Source: Azorinus chamasolen (lineage: Eukaryota; Mollusca; Bivalvia; Cardiida; Solecurtidae). From it: a DNA stretch of 64,000 bases. The notes under the pieces were generated by a model, which was given only the letters and a program-made list of their open reading frames with translations, made no database searches and had not been told where the DNA came from. Location of the stretch: assembly GCA_963576725.1 (NCBI GenBank), contig OY755242.1, positions 22,886,156 to 22,950,155 on the forward strand. Reading direction: 5' to 3'. Position 1 is the stretch's first letter. Each line of letters starts with the position of its first letter. Positions 1 through 10,383 of this stretch are shown here, one piece after another. The position numbers and the translations under genes are program-made.

Positions 1-500
1 GTTGTTTGTGCGGAGTGGTGGCCGTTAATCGTCTCCCCGTACATTCAATCAATATTGTTCTCTTTCTCTTGTAGGAATTCAATACGTTTCTTTACACATT
101 AACACCATAATTTGCACTTCATGTTGGTTTCCGTACTCACCGACATATTGTGACACTTTTTCATTTCTTTTTTTAGTTGAATGCCCTGTATCATTTACAT
201 ACTGTTACTTTATCTGACTCGTTTTTTCTTACTTTTATACCGTTGAATGTTTTCTCTCTTTTCCTTACAGTCTATATTATTTCTTTCGTCGTAACTGCTG
301 GAATGCTTTGATCCTTAAAATGATTTTATTCGTTACATAACTTTTCTTTTAGTTATATTATTTTACTTATTTGTAGTCTACCTATATGTAGTTCTTTACG
401 GAAAGGTGTTCCAAATAGTACAAATACAATGAACAGTCTCCTAATACTCCAAATTAACAAGAGGACCATGATGGCCCTGGTATCGCTCACCAGACAATCA
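1..500. other. AT-rich sequence, no feature recognised
   Basis: No sustained reading frame, RNA gene or repeat that I can place. The degenerate start of the tandem repeat that follows may begin near 440. Confidence 0.5.
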
Positions 501-1345
501 GAGGAGAAAATTTGCAAAGTTTTCATTACATGTATATGTTTCTATTGATTACTGGCCACCCCTTGTGCGGCGCCAATTTTGATCCCAGGGGAATACTTTA
601 TTTTACTTTTGTAGAGGACCTGAACATGATGTTATGCGCCAACCAAATATGAAAGCTGAGACCCTTCCAGTTTCAGAGGAGACGATTTTCAAAGTGTTCA
701 TTATATGTTTCTATTGAAACTGGCCACCCCTGGGGAGGGGTCAATTTTGACATCAGGGGCATAATTTATAAAACTTTTGTAGAGGACCTGAGCATAATGC
801 TATGTGTCAAATATGAAAGCTGAAACTCTTCCAGTTTTACAGAAGAATATTTTCAAAGTTTTCACTATATGTATCTCTAGAAAACTGGCCACCCTTGGGC
901 AGGGCCAATTTTGACCCCAGCGGCATAATTGGTATACCTTTTGTAGAAGACCTGAACATGATACTTTGTGCCAAATATGAAAGCTGAGAACTTTCCAGCT
1001 TCAGAGAAGAAGACTTTCAAATGTTTCACTATTTGTTTCTATAGAAAACTGGCAATCCCTGGGACGGGACAAATGTTGACCACAGGGGCATACATTATAC
1101 AACGTTTGTAGAGGACCCGAATATGATGCTATGTGCTGAATATGAAAGCTGAGAAACTTCCAGTTTCAGTGAAGAAGATTTTCAAAGTTTTCGCTATATG
1201 TTTCTATAGAAAACTGGCCATCCCTGGGGCGGGTTCAATTTTGACCCCAGGGTCATAATTTATATAACTTTTGTAGAGGACCTGAACATGATGCTATGTG
1301 CCAACCATATATGAAAGCTGAGAACCTTCCCGTTTCAAAGGAAAA
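500..1345 (+). repeat. Tandem repeat, about 165-bp unit, five copies
   Basis: The landmark GAGGACCTGAACATGATG recurs at about 614, 782, 946, 1111 and 1276, so the unit is 164-168 bp. Each unit also holds a 'tatgaaagctgag' block, a 'cttccagtttcagag' block and a 'ctggccaccc' block. Units differ by scattered substitutions. No conserved reading frame runs through them. Confidence 0.85.
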
Positions 1346-1485
1346 GTTTTTAAATGTTCAAATTGTTGACGACTGACGACGCACACCGCACGAAGCACGA
1401 CGGACGACGCACATCGACGTACGACGGACATCAGGCGATCATAAAGCTCACCTTGAGCACTTTGTGCTCTGGTGAACTAAAACAA
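1346..1485 (+). repeat. ACGACG-rich tail joined to a GAGCAC palindrome
   Basis: Directly after the tandem array come degenerate ACGACGCAC/ACGACGGAC repeats, then 'aaagctcaccttgagcac' and 'tttgtgctctggtgaac', which form an imperfect hairpin. From memory this terminal module is common in bivalve genomes. It probably ends the mobile repeat whose body is the 165-bp array. Confidence 0.6.
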
Positions 1486-1574
1486 TAAACTTACAGTCTA
1501 GGTCTTCTGTTCAAATTCCTCATAATCTGGCTAATTTCCAATCGCTACAGCCGCCAGTTTGTATAATACCTATT

Positions 1575-1660
1575 AATGAAAAAGTAGCAACGTCAAGCAG
1601 GAAAAGCCACACACGAAACGCCACCATCACCAAAACACCGACAGAAAGCAATTCATGTTC
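1575..1660 (-). mobile_element. PLE-type 3' terminal fragment (inverted)
   Basis: Read on the minus strand, this holds the 'ggtgttttggtgatggtgg', 'tgtggcttttcctgcttgac' and 'ctactttt' blocks that close other Penelope-like copies here (58300-58345 and minus 61720-61790). It lies head-to-head with the plus-strand fragment that starts near 1700. Confidence 0.6.
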
Positions 1661-1699
1661 ATTCTTCTGCTATAAATAACGTTTTTCATAACGGGCCTT

Positions 1700-1937
1700 A
1701 AATCGTTCTTTCTCCTTCTTGTATGTGGCTCTGTCTACTTGACTCTACTACTTTTTATTAGCTTAAAACCTGGTGCACAATCTGATGTTCCATCTTCCCC
1801 CTATTGTATGTTTGTTTTGTCTTTGTGCGTCTCTTGATGTTTTTATAGTTATGTACATTTGCTGTTTACTTGTGTTGCTGTTCGGGCGACTGTTTGTTCT
1901 GTATGTGGTGTTTCCTGCATGACTCATTTTTGTACTT
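1700..1937 (+). mobile_element. PLE 3' untranslated end (upstream member of a tandem pair)
   Basis: Positions 1790-1937 match the 3' ends of the copies at 27660-27808 and 32020-32168, including 'ctgttcgggcga', 'tttcctgcatgactc' and the final 'tttttgtactt'. The end is followed without a gap by the internal RT sequence of another copy. Confidence 0.75.
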
Positions 1938-3125
1938 GTTAATGCTTTTAATAAAACCTCTAGGTATTTGGACGATATTTTGAATGTGAATAATCTTTAT
2001 TTTTAAACTATGGTTTCTTTCATTTATCCAAAAGAACTGTCTTGAAACAAAGCGAATCGATAAGACATTATGGCTTCCTTTTTATTGATTTCAACGTTGT
2101 TAATTATCCCTCTCTTGATAGAGATGTGCCTTGTTCTACATCTTATGGTATTTACATTTCTAAAATTATTCGCTTTGCCCGAGCCTGTTCTTTGCTAGAA
2201 GATTTTAATAGTCATTACTTAGTTATAACTCATAAACTTCTTAAGCAAGGTCGCAGGTAGCATACAATTCGGAAAGCTCTTTCTAAATTTTATTATCAAA
2301 TTTACCTCTCATTAGTAAATAAAACAGCAATCTACAGACCTTGCTGAAACAAGTTATTTCTCACCCAGAATTCTATGGTGGTGTTATCTACAAACTTAGG
2401 AAAATTCGGGGTCATATCCATTCTTAGGATTTGTTTATTAAACGCATTAAAACTTTCAGGAAGAAAGGTTATGACCCAATAACATTGCAACACACTGTTT
2501 AGCGGTTATTGACCCCTTTACAGTCGATAGCTACGCTTCCCTCTTTGCTTGCGCGATGACAGGCCGAGAGTAGTACTCTATGATGTTATACTCTTAAAAC
2601 AAGAAACGGGATGAGCTTACCAGACTCATGTATTGTCCTTTGTCTGTCATGCCCATAACGGATTCCCCGTAGTTGATCTGACTTCAGTAAATGCATTGAA
2701 TAAATATTTGACGGACTTTCACAGTTGTTATGCTATGTTTTACATACGTATTGCCATGTGTTTACCGTCTTCTATGTTGTGGGAAATTTCGGCGGGATAC
2801 CTTTATTTACACTATTTATTTAGCTAGGGTGACTTTGAAATACGTGTGAGGTTAGGACGTTCGTAATCCCAGTGGTGGTTTTGCCACTGACCGTTCCAAT
2901 GCGGTACTCTCTATGTCACCGTTGCTTTTATGTTTGTTTGGTGTTTTGTGTCTTTGTACTTGCGCCTTTATTCATGTTTAAAATTTCATCTCGTGGGTGT
3001 TTGTGTGTATATAATGTGTGTTTGTGTGTTTTCATCCTTACATTTGTGTTTGTCTGGTGTCTTTGTACTTGTGCGTTTTCTGATGTTTTAGATTCCATCT
3101 CGCATGTGTGCGTGTGTATGTGTGT

Positions 3126-3156
<31 letters not shown>

Positions 3157-3240
3157 GTTGTGTATTACTTGCTCTATCGATGCATTGGTGATGGTTGCGT
3201 CTTGTGTGTGGCTTTTCCTGCTTGACATTTAATACTTTTA
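1938..3240 (+). mobile_element. 5'-truncated Penelope-like element (RT C-terminus plus 3' tail)
   Basis: This is the degraded C-terminal half of a Penelope-like reverse transcriptase. The catalytic block RYLDDILN is encoded at about 1962-1985. The family's thumb segment follows at 2100-2260 (SYGIYISKIIRFARACSLLE, KLLKQG), then FYG-VIYKLRKI at about 2375-2410. Frameshifts and stops break the frame repeatedly. From about 2580 the 3' tail begins, ending in TG-rich sequence and 'ggcttttcctgcttgac' near 3225. The same order is seen on the minus strand at 61715-62940. No GIY-YIG endonuclease follows the RT. Confidence 0.82.
3105..3160 (+). repeat. (TG)n microsatellite in PLE tail
   Basis: Interrupted GTGTGT run within the TG-rich PLE 3' tail. 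The matching tail at 61795-61850 (minus) is a shorter CA/TG run. Confidence 0.85.
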
Positions 3241-3360
3241 TATATTTATCTGATATAGTGCCAACATTTAACGGTAAACAATCTTAATTACGTGTTTGGC
3301 TGAAAGCTATTGACAAAAGTTGAGTTGTAAATAATTTTCTAGAAACATGTAAGGTTAAAA

Positions 3361-4140
3361 GAGCATACATATTTAACGAATGGATAGCATCTGATTTCTT
3401 ACATAGATTTCTTGAGAGCAATCCAAATGCAACTTGGGAGCTCGTACGAAATGAATTAACGGCACGTTTTGGCGAAGTTTCGTATATGTATCATATGTTT
3501 TCAAAATTAAAATGTGCAAAACAGGAGCGATCAGACGTCATACGTCAGAATACATTAGACATGTCGGAGCAGTATTTGAATGACTCAAATTGAAACTCCG
3601 CAAAATCTCCTTCCTGTGACAAGGATGTCATTACCTAGGTCACGTGATAACCGCTAATGGTATAAAAGCAGATGAAAGTAGAATCAAGACCTTAAAGAAA
3701 TAGGAATAACTCCTAAATCCGTTCGGGATGTCAGAACATATTTAGGGTTAACTGGTTACTATAGGCGATTTGTTAATACAATATTATGCAAAAATCAGTG
3801 AATGCTCAAAACTGTTCAGTTTGAATGGTCTCCGCTTTATGGCGCTAGTTAAAGAGAGATAAATAGACGGCTTGAAACAATGATATACGCTTTACACTGA
3901 TGCATTTGGCATTTCTGTTGGCGCTTTGTTAGTTCAATCTGCTTCTCGACGAACAGAAGAGGAGCGCCTCTGTACTTTCTAAGTCATACATTGTCAAAAA
4001 CAAAAATACAGTTCAATCCTCATGGAAGGCTTCGCTATAGACTTCAAGCTCTAAATGTCAGTTGCTACGACTGTCAAATTGAGTATAATCACGGGCCGCA
4101 AAAACAGGGCTGCCGTTTTGTTTTGTCAAGACCTCAAAAC
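3361..4140 (+). pseudogene. Ty3/gypsy LTR-retrotransposon remnant (gag joined to pol)
   Basis: Three gypsy-type blocks lie in order but are collapsed together. A gag-like segment is at 3370-3580 (WELVRNELTARFGEV at about 3434-3478). Then comes the end of the RT and its connection (VITANGIKADESRIKTLK at 3646-3699; TYLGLTGYYRRFVN to about 3777), and RNase H (LYTDAFGISVGALLVQ at 3890-3937). Only about 70 bp separates gag from the RT end, so protease and most RT are missing. Stops and frameshifts occur throughout. No LTR pair is obvious; a pair of 'agggcagagcgatgagcta'-like repeats at about 4845 and 4985 is only a weak hint. It is a dead copy. Confidence 0.8.
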
Positions 4141-4199
4141 CTGATGACCTGATAGTGGCGTTACTTCTTATCAAAACATCTAAATGTAACTTATTCAAG

Positions 4200-4335
4200 T
4201 CAAACTTCGTCAGACCATGAAACTGAATAAATTCTGATAATATGAGATCCTTCGAAAGCAAAACTAGCAATGCGAAAAGAAAAGAGAAAATTGCGGGAAA
4301 ATGCAACACTGCTCACAGTATAGATTACGTAAAGC
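4200..4335 (+). repeat. Family G repeat, partial copy
   Basis: Shares 'gagatccttcgaaagca', 'aagagaaaattgc' and 'tgcaacactgctcac' with copies at 53405-53545, 58620-58755, 59240-59398 and 60915-61060. No coding content. Confidence 0.55.
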
Positions 4336-4339
4336 TCAA

Positions 4340-6230
4340 ACTGAAGGAAAGTAACAAGCCGATTCTGGATTGTCCGAAAACTACACGGCATGTCACAGAT
4401 CACACATACACAAATCCAAATCTAACACACTCAATTCACAATCACATATAATGTCTTCGAGCGACTTAACAGGAGGTGACTTACCCGGGAGTAACGAAAT
4501 TTCTTCCACCATTAAAATTAAATCGGGGAAAATGACTTAAAATGATGATCGAATGTCAGTGCATACTACGTATGACTACCATACTTCCGAAACTCTTTCG
4601 ATTCGATAAGAAATACGTTATGTCTTAAGTAGGTAAACAACAAAGATAATGTTCGTTGTATAGATACCCTGGGTATTAGGAGAATATCTTCCAACAAAGA
4701 CTAATTGTGAATAGAAATGTATAGGTGAAACTTGATTGAAGGCAACGTGTTGCCGTTGCTGTCGTGAAATACGAATTTAAATTGTTTGTATTGAGTAGTG
4801 ATGTGTAGAGTAGAGTAGAGTAGGTACCGGCGAATACAAGTTAAGGGCAGAGCGATGAGCTATACAGCCCCCTGTGCTGGTAATTTCAATTACCAGGCTT
4901 TGAGCTTTGACCTAAATAGATATTTTTGTATTCGAGGTGTTACATGTGTGTTAATAGAATTTATTATACAGAGTAGTGTAAGATAAGGGTAGAGCGATGA
5001 GCTAATACACACATGTGTTAGTTATATAACTAACGAGACATCAGAGATATTAATGGTTAATTAGTGTAAATAGGATTTATTGCTTAATAGCAGTCTTACA
5101 TTCTTATAAGGGATGCGCAACATATGTTCAGATAAGAGACGTTATATGTATATAAATAGAGTTGATTATTCAATGCGCAACCTTACAATGATAGTATGAT
5201 TTTTATGTTGTTTTTTCTATTGATGTCTGTGGTTTCAAAACTATTGTCGCGTGTCGTGCGTCTTGTCATTTCATTACATTATTGTCGCGTGTTATTACAT
5301 CCACGCCGCGAGTTTCGTTAACACTACTAATATCATGATTGCATTTTGGAAGACACATTCATTATAGTTTGAATTTTCAATATGTAGTAGGTGAAAATAA
5401 TTGCAAAAATAATTTGCTCAGCAGGTTAAAGGTTAATAAGAAAATGCATTAGGGTCTTAAATTCTTTGCGAAATAAGTCAATGATTAATACTTGTAGCTT
5501 TTGCCGAGCGAACGATTACATGAAGTCGACTGTTACTTCGACAGAACTGCAACCAATGCTTCTCCGTCATTTGGCTAAAAGACTGATATGATTTCGATCA
5601 GAGAGAACTGTTTTACAACAGGTTAAGGATGAGTAGCCTATGGACAGGCCGAGTGACATGTTGGAAAACGACTTGAGCATTGCAAAGTGTGACAATTTGT
5701 TGTCAGTTCATATACTTTAACTGAAAAGTCAATCGTATGACTTAATGAGCTGATATTTTCTGCGTCAAGTTCAGACACCTACATGTGATCTTAAGGTTGG
5801 ACAAGTGCTGTGATAACTGAATCATTAAATGAAGACTCGGTATCCTTCTTATATCAACAAAAACGGATCTATTGCAGACTTCGGATAATTACAGCTTCAT
5901 TAACAGACTTCAAAACTTAATTGGAGAATCTCAATCTGTAATTTCGGACGTTATATTATGTCGGTTCTAATATCGATGTCCGAGTGCCAAGGTCAACGAG
6001 TAACCTTGAAATATGAACATTTCTTTCTGGATCCTTTAGCACTGTACTAATTTGACTACAGTATTATAAACTTATTGCAATTATAGAGTTACCTTTCAGG
6101 GGCGTAGCTAGTGATACGCACTTACGCACGTGTGTAACATCAATCTGAAAAATGAAGATATAATGTCCAATACGGAAAAATCGCAGGCAAAGTGTGGTAG
6201 ACTTTGATAAACATTCTGTCATGTCATGTA
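4340..6230. other. Non-coding stretch, no gene recognised
   Basis: AT-rich. A short 'gtagagtagagtaga' run is at 4805-4825, and two related blocks ending 'gcgatgagcta' lie at about 4842-4862 and 4985-5002, each followed by a short inverted repeat. They could be pieces of an LTR or SINE. Nothing else is supported. Confidence 0.4.
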
Positions 6231-6235
6231 AGCTT

Positions 6236-6370
6236 CAACCTATTCCCTCATATTGACGTATTTTGGCGCCTTTGCAAAAGTCACCTTCTGAAACCATTGT
6301 GATAAATAGGGTATTTGCTCCTATAAGAGCACATGCTCAATTTATCACAATGGTTTCAAACTTTCACAAT
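6236..6370 (+). repeat. Family D hairpin element, partial
   Basis: Terminal-like 'ctattccctcatattgacg' is followed by 'gaaaccattgtgataaata' and 'gcatttgctcctata', then the inverted arm 'taagagcacatgctc', 'atttatcacaatggtttc'. Best-preserved relatives are at 17070-17297, 22822-23026, 25381-25599 and 44348-44577. Confidence 0.75.
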
Positions 6371-6911
6371 CATAAATGTTTCCCTGGGAACAAGCCCGGA
6401 CATCTGCGAGTATAACCACGGTGCGTGCATTACATTTGGATTTAGCTACGCTCCTGCCTTTTTGTCTATTGTATACCTTTAGAGGGTGGCTAATCATTTA
6501 GAGAACATTCGCAAGGACTTAAGAGTGACAGTGAAAGCCGCGGACTACTACCATCATGTTAAAACTTGAAAATTACTTTATTCTTAGCTTAGATCGTGTA
6601 TGTTTCCTTTATATTTTGCTTCATGTATGTTTTGTTGTTATTTGAATTCAATTGGAGTGGAGAAGATGTGTAACAAAGTTACCTTTTAGTGTGTAAATAT
6701 GGGGATTATCAGCTGGCTAAAGGTAAATGCTTAAGATAAGGAAGTGACGATCTACGTGCATACTGACTAGAAGTAATTAAAGGTAATTATGAATTCGATT
6801 GGCTTTTCCTGGTTCACTAGCTTGTATATATGGAGCTAAATTCTAACCAAAGAAAACTGGCTTGAGAGGTAAAGACCACTGCTACCAGCGACTGTTAGCC
6901 ATGCTAAACTA

Positions 6912-7161
6912 TTAACCCTTCTCTTGCTGAATTTTAAAACACATTTCTCCATATTTACCCATGCCCTGTTGTATAATTACATATATCATCACTTTGTACA
7001 AGTATTTCGCTGTGCAATCACTGCTGTGGAGTGCGCTGGTTGCACAATCAATTTGTAAATAGTGCAAACCCTGATGAGACAGCTCCTGCAGGAGCTGTCT
7101 CATCTGGGTCTTCACTATTTACAGGTAGGTATATTGACGCGATTAGCAAGCGAAGGGTTAA
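6912..7161 (+). mobile_element. MITE family A, full copy
   Basis: Ends are TTAACCCTTCTCTTGCTG and 'agcaagcgaagggttaa', giving inverted repeats bordered by TTAA. The centre 'gacagctcctgcaggagc' is a palindrome inside a longer stem (gatgagac...gtctcatc). TTAA borders with a CCCTT start suggest mobilisation by a piggyBac-type transposase; this is inference. The long frame on its minus strand recurs only because the repeat recurs. Confidence 0.82.
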
Positions 7162-7392
7162 AAACATTGTACTGACTTGGGGTCAACTTTAGAAATCGAG
7201 TTACTCGGCATTTCGTATGTACCAATACTGTTTCAAACGTTATTTGTTTCTTTTGTATTAGGCGTTTTATTTACTTCAAGAATACCAATGGAAGAATTTA
7301 CTTTAATTGACCCGTTTGTTATGTCCGAGTAAAACAGGAATGTTTGTCATGACGGAGTGCAGAATCAGATCTACAATATCTCTTAATCAACA

Positions 7393-7460
7393 ATATTATA
7401 CTCTGGTCAGATAGCTCCTATAGGAGCTGCCTGTCTGATCTGGTTCTAATCTGTTTGCAA
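7393..7460 (+). repeat. Family E hairpin
   Basis: The 'ggtcagatagctcctata' arm pairs imperfectly with 'ggagctgcctgtctgatc', followed by 'aatctgtttgcaaa'. Relatives: 23895-23935, 34965-35012, 41895-41975, 50735-50810, 50938-51010, 51050-51115, 51398-51455 and 55820-55880. Confidence 0.65.
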
Positions 7461-7930
7461 AAGCATTAAAAGAACATATCTGTTTAGAAAAGAGTGAAAT
7501 GGAGAAAATCCTAGTTTCAGCATTTATAAGTTGGCATTAAATGAGGCGAAGAGAATATCTAGGCAATCTTTAGCTGGCGCTTGGAACTAAATTGCTGCTT
7601 ACAAAGCGGATCATCATCACTGACATAAATTGCAGCACACAAAGCGGATCATTATTGCTGATTATTGCTATAGGTGTTAATGACATCTAATAGGTACCAC
7701 GTAAACGTAACGAACGAATACTGTCCACGAACTTATGAATAATCCCGTTGCATCTAGAAATTCATTTTTTTCTAAAGGCCATGCGCGAAATTCATTATTG
7801 TTAACAGTAAATTGCTACTAATTTCTAATATATTTGCTGTCAATGAAAGGTTTGTTGAATTGTTCATTTTAAGCGGCAATACACAATTCTGCACATCCCG
7901 GGTACTTTGTAGATTTCGATACACTGACTA

Positions 7931-8170
7931 ATGATATATTGGAGGAAGGAAATATTAATCGGGGAAAATGACTTAAAAGTCTGGCTCAATGATATATTCA
8001 GTCATAAATACATGGCGGTTTCCGGTATACTCGTTTATAACAGTGGTCTCCGTATTGATTCCGAAGTGAATTACGACGAAATACCGAGGTGTTCCGATTG
8101 TAATATAATTATAGATAATCAGGATGGTAAGCGAGTAAACTTGGGGAAATGTCGGCCACTTTCATCATGA
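7931..8170 (+). other. Short open frame of unknown meaning, possible exon
   Basis: An 80-codon open frame with non-repetitive composition (SDCNIIIDNQDGKR near its end). A donor-like G|GTAAGC sits at 8126-8131. I do not recognise the protein and see no partner exons. About 20 bp at its start (cggggaaaatgacttaaaa) also occurs at about 4527, which favours a repeat origin. Treat as unassigned. Confidence 0.2.
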
Positions 8171-8394
8171 GTTACATGTTATTTAGTGCCAGGGCAATAT
8201 AAATGGACATTAACCATTGGAATGTGTACTGACCTAAGCTCTGCACTGTTCGTAAATAATAATCCTTTAACAAACTTTTTATACAGATTGAATTCTGCTA
8301 TTTATTCCTAATTGGACCATTCCACTCTGACAACTCAGCATTGAAATGGTTAAGAACTATACTCTATTAAAGAATTGTATTGTCAGATACAGAT

Positions 8395-8689
8395 AATTGT
8401 AATGTGAGACATATATTGTTATAGCAAATAAAGATACAGATACAGTAATTGTAATATCAGATACAGATATAGTAAATGTAATACCAGATACAGATATAGT
8501 AAGTGTACTATCAAATGGAGATATAGTAAGTGTAATATCAAATGGAGATATAGTAAGTGTAATATCAAATACAGATATAGTAAGTGTAATATCAAATACA
8601 GATATAGTAAGTGTAATATCAAATACAGATATAATAAGTGTAATATCAGATAAAGATAAGTTAGATACCATATATAGATAATTGTAATA

Positions 8690-8690
<1 letters not shown>
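8395..8690 (+). repeat. Minisatellite, 27-bp unit
   Basis: About eight to ten units of 'taagtgtaatatcaaatacagatatag', mostly 27 bp. Variants such as 'ggagatatag' are grouped in neighbouring units. The related (atatcagatccagata) array resumes at about 9800 beyond the PLE insertion. Confidence 0.88.

Positions 8691-8691
<1 letters not shown>

Positions 8692-8762
<71 letters not shown>
8692..8762 (+). repeat. (TA)n microsatellite
   Basis: About 30 uninterrupted TA/AT dinucleotides between the 27-bp minisatellite and the PLE fragment. Confidence 0.95.
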
Positions 8763-8763
<1 letters not shown>

Positions 8764-8975
8764 ACTGGCAATAGAATACAACCGTAAAGGCTATATATAT
8801 ATTAAAAAAGACTAAATGTTATATGGCTTTAAAATCTCTAATTAATGACTTAAAAATGCGCGACGCGTTTCATCAGATCATCAGGCGCAATATTATGACG
8901 TCATGACTTTGTTGTCATGACGTCGACGTCCCTACTTCCTATAAGGCTGGTACCTCTGTCAGACAAATGTCTTAA

Positions 8976-9341
8976 TTAGAAATTTAGGGTTGGTTTAAAT
9001 TTTTGTATAAAATGTTTTTCTTTTTCTAGCCTAGCTGAAACACTATCTGTCTTTAATTTAAAAAAAGGAAATATTTCATATTGAAGGGTTTTGATTCCGC
9101 ATTTTTCTAAATGTTCGCTTGAAGGAATTTGTCTTGTTGATGGGTCTCTAATTTGCTGTGAATGGATAGTTCTTCTTGTTCTCAATTTGTCACCAGTTTG
9201 TCCTATATAAAACTCTCTGCATCCAGTGCATGTAAGAACATATAAAACATTTCTTACATCACAAGACATTGGTTGATTTACATAAAATGTTGATCCTTTA
9301 AAATTGTAAGAATCACTTTCTCTAATATGTTGACATAACAA
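8976..9341 (-). pseudogene. PLE GIY-YIG endonuclease domain
   Basis: A 121-residue open frame. Residues 29-50 read NVLYVLTCTGCREFYIGQTG, the GIY-YIG signature in its PLE form (YVLTC..C...YIGQTG). The conserved arginine follows in LRTRRTIHSQQI, and the family's C-terminal acidic residue lies in ARLEKEKHFIQKFKPTLN. In PLEs this domain nicks target DNA for target-primed reverse transcription. The frame is intact here, but the RT is missing, so I call it a remnant. An H in place of the usual conserved segment residue cannot be judged without alignment. Confidence 0.85.
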
Positions 9342-9499
9342 GCAGTTTGACTTATTACATTTTGTTACTCTACTAAGTATGTGTTTATTCTCCGTAAACT
9401 TTGCTCTGGTAAGAAGTTTCTTTAAATTTGGGGCTTGTCTTTTACTTTTTATTATGTTACATTTATTTCAAATTTTAGACATGTTTGAGTCTGTATGAA

Positions 9500-9793
9500 A
9501 TATTGATAAATTAGCTTTTATTTTATGAAACAGTTCTTGTTTTTTTGGATTAAATGTTGAAATGTAAGGAAGAGTAGTAGATGTATTTTTAGCGATGGGT
9601 TTTAGAAGGTCTGACTTAGGGATTTGCTTTGCTTTTTGTATGCTATCTTGTAAAAGAATTACAAGACACTTTAAGTACAAGCAATAATTACAAGACACTT
9701 TAAGTACAAGAGGTTATCCTAAACTGCTTTTACAAGATAGCATACAAAAAGCGAAAAAGTGTTTCATAAAATAAAAGCTAATTTATCAATATT
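9500..9793. repeat. Inverted self-duplication at PLE truncation point
   Basis: Plus-strand 9730-9793 contains 'ttttacaagatagcatac', then 'agtgtttcataaaataaaag' and 'ctaatttatcaatatt'. These are reverse complements of about 9638-9658 and 9500-9530. The 23-bp block 'attacaagacactttaag' is also directly repeated at about 9657 and 9687. Confidence 0.75.
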
Positions 9794-9794
9794 A

Positions 9795-10375
9795 CATATA
9801 TATATAATTGCAGATACAAATAACGGTACTTTCATATCCATGTGATTGTAATATCTGATCTACATGATTATATTAGATATAATTGATATAATTGTAATAT
9901 CGGATCTAGACAGTTAAAATATCAGATCAAGGTTACTATGATATCAGATCCAGATAATTAAAACACCAGATCCAGATTATTATAATATCAGATCAAGATA
10001 ACTGTAATACCAGATCAAGATAATTATAATACCAGATCTAGATAACTATAATATCATATCCAGATAATTATAATATCAGATCAAGATAACTATAATATCA
10101 TATCCAGATAATTATAATATCAGATCAAGATAACTATAATATCAGATTCAGATAATTACAATATCACATTCACATAATTGTAATATAATTATGATATCAG
10201 ATCCATGATATAATTATAATATCAGATCCAGATAATTATGATATAATTATAATAATAGATCCAGATAATTGTAATATAACAATACTATTATATCTAAATA
10301 GTTGTTATATCAGATCCCGATATTCATAATATAATTATAATATTAGATCCAGATAATTGCAGTTACAGATCCAGA
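9795..10375 (+). repeat. Minisatellite, about 22/44-bp unit
   Basis: Repeats of 'ataattataatatcagatc' alternate with 'ataactataatatcagat', giving a 22-23-bp unit and a 44-46-bp higher-order unit. It has the same word family as the 8395-8690 array. Confidence 0.85.
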
Positions 10376-10383
10376 TCAAGATC

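Larger units (their letters stand above)
8850..9793 (-). mobile_element. GIY-YIG Penelope-like element, 3' part
   Basis: The minus strand encodes the end of a canonical PLE protein. A linker region (PYISTFNPK) is at about 9700-9480. It is followed by a complete-looking GIY-YIG endonuclease and its C-terminus. The downstream sequence to about 8850 holds a hairpin (tgacgtcatgac / gtcatgacgtc) and a CTGATGA...GAAA motif. The RT core is absent, so the copy is 5'-truncated. It interrupts a minisatellite of one composition that lies on both sides. Its upstream end (9700-9793) is rearranged into an inverted copy of its own sequence. Confidence 0.85.

Noticed and set aside
2872..3225. 117-codon frame rich in C, V and F
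   Set aside because: It is the translation of the TG-rich PLE tail, not a protein.
4800..5010. LTR of the gypsy remnant
   Set aside because: The two similar blocks are only about 20 bp and 140 bp apart, and no TG...CA bordered repeat pair flanks the coding remnant.
6912..7115. Recurring small protein (MKTQMRQLLQ...) seen also at 34040, 41513 and 31334
   Set aside because: It occurs only within family A MITEs and spans their palindrome. It is explained by DNA repetition.
8357..8671. Periodic proteins (SVFDITLTI repeats) in two frames
   Set aside because: They follow from the 27-bp minisatellite, whose unit is a multiple of three. There is no other coding evidence.
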